From positions 1 through 6,685 of the forward strand of contig USJA01000058.1 in the NCBI GenBank assembly GCA_900554875.1: 6,685 nucleotides of DNA. The letters are read 5' to 3'. The translations under genes were made by a program, and so were the position numbers. The DNA is from an uncultured Clostridium sp. Its GTDB lineage: Bacteria > Bacillota > Clostridia > TANB77 > CAG-465. The number at the start of each line of letters is the position of its first letter. The first letter of the stretch is position 1. The notes beneath the pieces were generated by a model. That model made no database searches and was not told the DNA's origin. It saw nothing but the letters and a program-made list of their open reading frames with translations. Shown here piece after piece: positions 5,963 through 6,685 of the stretch.

Positions 5963-6580
5963 ATGTATTTTAGCCTTAAATCAAACACGGAAAATAGTGA
6001 GTATGGTGAACTAGCTTTAAATACACTAGAAGAAAAAAAATCTAAATTTATAACATATGTCTTTAATATATCATGCAAATTAGATGCAGAAAGTTATATT
6101 GAACAAATAAAAAAGAAAAACAAGGATGCTAGACATATTGTATATATATATTCTTACTTAAACCAGAATAATCTTCCAATTATAAATTTTTCGGATGACG
6201 GAGAACCACAGGGAACAGGTACAAAAGCTATATATGAACTTATATCAAAAGAAATGATAACAAATATATGTATTGTTATCGTAAGGTATTTTGGCGGAAT
6301 TTTACTTGGTGCAGGACCACTTTCTAGAGCATATCTAAATTCCTTTAGAGGATCTCTTTTAAAATGTTTTAAGGAAGAGATATTTAACTATGATATTATG
6401 TGCTATACTATGGAATATAATAGATATAGTAATTTTAAAAGCAAAATAAATGAATATATATCAAAAAAATTAGTTATTATAGATAGTGTAAGCTTTAATG
6501 AGAAAATTACTGTACAAATAAGAGTAGAAAAAACAAACAAAAAAGAAATCCTAAAAAAAATAAATGATATTTTATTTTAA
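5963..6580 (+). CDS. YigZ/YvyE (IMPACT, UPF0029) family protein
   Basis: The 205-residue protein is a full-length member of the bacterial IMPACT family (E. coli YigZ, B. subtilis YvyE), whose cytoplasmic role is poorly defined; eukaryotic IMPACT acts in translational control through Gcn2, which does not transfer directly. The N-terminal UPF0029 domain (about 20-135) has KKSKFITYV at 25-33, the DARHIVYIY segment at 55-63, the diagnostic DDGEPQGTG at 78-86, and VRYFGGILLGAGPLSRAY at 107-124. The remaining 65 residues fit the C-terminal ferredoxin-like domain (DUF1949) of this family but are diverged. The ATG at 5963 has AGGTGAT 6 bases upstream. The gene has its own promoter, divergent from the PIN-like gene. 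No clear terminator separates it from the downstream SOS-type promoter, so some readthrough is possible. Family identification is firm, while the exact function is unknown. Confidence 0.93.
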   Translation: MYFSLKSNTENSEYGELALNTLEEKKSKFITYVFNISCKLDAESYIEQIKKKNKDARHIVYIYSYLNQNNLPIINFSDDGEPQGTGTKAIYELISKEMITNICIVIVRYFGGILLGAGPLSRAYLNSFRGSLLKCFKEEIFNYDIMCYTMEYNRYSNFKSKINEYISKKLVIIDSVSFNEKITVQIRVEKTNKKEILKKINDILF

Positions 6581-6581
6581 A

Positions 6582-6593
6582 GAACAAATTTTC
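6582..6593. promoter_or_regulatory. Weak candidate LexA-like half-site
   Basis: GAACAAATTTTC keeps the GAAC half and has TTTC in place of GTTC. It belongs to an 11-bp direct repeat, TAAAGAACAAA (6578-6588 and 6648-6658), whose second copy carries the good box. The first copy overlaps the stop codon of the preceding gene, so it may be chance. Confidence 0.25.
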
Positions 6594-6611
6594 TTTTTCG
6601 CCAAAAAAGAG

Positions 6612-6640
6612 TTGACAAACATTTGTTTATATTATATAAT
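6612..6640 (+). promoter_or_regulatory. Perfect-consensus promoter for the gene entering at the right edge
   Basis: TTGACA (6612-6617), exactly 17 bases, TATAAT (6635-6640). The expected start point is near 6647, giving a leader of about 32 bases. A promoter this strong usually needs a repressor, which fits the LexA-like boxes around it. Confidence 0.9.
6617..6628. promoter_or_regulatory. Imperfect LexA-like box in the promoter spacer
   Basis: AAACATTTGTTT has inverted AAAC/GTTT arms with 4 bases between them, one mismatch per arm from GAAC-N4-GTTC. It sits between -35 and -10, where binding would occlude polymerase. Weak alone; more credible because of the better box downstream. Confidence 0.35.
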
Positions 6641-6651
6641 TATCTTATAAA

Positions 6652-6663
6652 GAACAAAGGTTC
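6652..6663. promoter_or_regulatory. LexA (DinR) SOS box
   Basis: GAACAAAGGTTC is a full match to the GAAC-N4-GTTC core of the Gram-positive LexA operator. It lies about 5-17 bases downstream of the predicted start point, just before the Shine-Dalgarno, so bound LexA would block initiation or early elongation. The outer flanks (A and A) do not match the fuller Bacillus consensus. Confidence 0.65.
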
Positions 6664-6678
6664 ACGAGGTGATTATAT

Positions 6679-6685
6679 ATGAAAA
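6679..6685 (+). CDS. Start of an SOS-regulated gene cut by the window edge, possibly lexA
   Basis: ATGAAAA begins at 6679, with GAGGTGAT (6666-6673) 5 bases upstream. Only Met, Lys and one base of the third codon are visible, so the product cannot be read. The perfect promoter with a LexA-type box predicts an SOS gene: lexA itself (autoregulated in most bacteria), or another damage-inducible gene. Confidence 0.6.

Noticed and set aside
6579..6596. Possible terminator after the yigZ-like gene (AAAGAA pairing with TTCTTT, then TT)
   Set aside because: The stem is only 6 bp, almost all A-T, with a short T-run; it is too weak to call.

Overview
The window is very AT-rich, uses strong AGGAGG-type ribosome binding sites and consensus TTGACA/TATAAT promoters, and carries the tig-clpP-clpX chaperone/protease cluster. 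It ends in a promoter with a GAAC-N4-GTTC element typical of Gram-positive LexA (DinR) sites. This points to a low-GC Firmicute, most likely a member of the Clostridia. All complete genes end in TAA and there is no sign of a recoded stop. No species is assigned.

Layout. Positions 1-474 (minus) hold the 5' part of a single-pass membrane protein that runs off the window. It is divergent from a small gene (668-1219, plus) with two helix-hairpin-helix domains resembling the C-terminal domain of RNA polymerase alpha. That gene ends in a strong hairpin terminator at 1234-1264. A spaced inverted repeat (1330-1360) overlaps the -35 of an extended -10 promoter, which starts the tig (1434-2720), clpP (2739-3359), clpX (3363-4634) operon. 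A hairpin at 4648-4680 can serve both clpX and the convergent minus-strand gene at 4687-5826. That gene encodes a 379-residue protein that I read as two tandem PIN-like nuclease domains plus a small C-terminal beta domain. Divergent from it is a YigZ/YvyE (IMPACT/UPF0029) family gene (5963-6580). The last 74 bases hold a perfect-consensus promoter with LexA-like boxes and the first codons of an SOS-type gene, possibly lexA itself.

The core is ordinary housekeeping protein quality control: trigger factor folds nascent chains on the ribosome and ClpXP degrades unfolded or tagged proteins. The least explained parts are the tandem PIN-like protein, with helically phased TTTAC repeats in its promoter; the double alpha-CTD-like protein; the inverted repeat over the tig promoter; and two divergent promoter pairs with the same back-to-back -35 geometry. 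I found no RNA genes, insertion sequences, CRISPR arrays or phage genes, and nothing that amounts to a clear new defence or mobile system.
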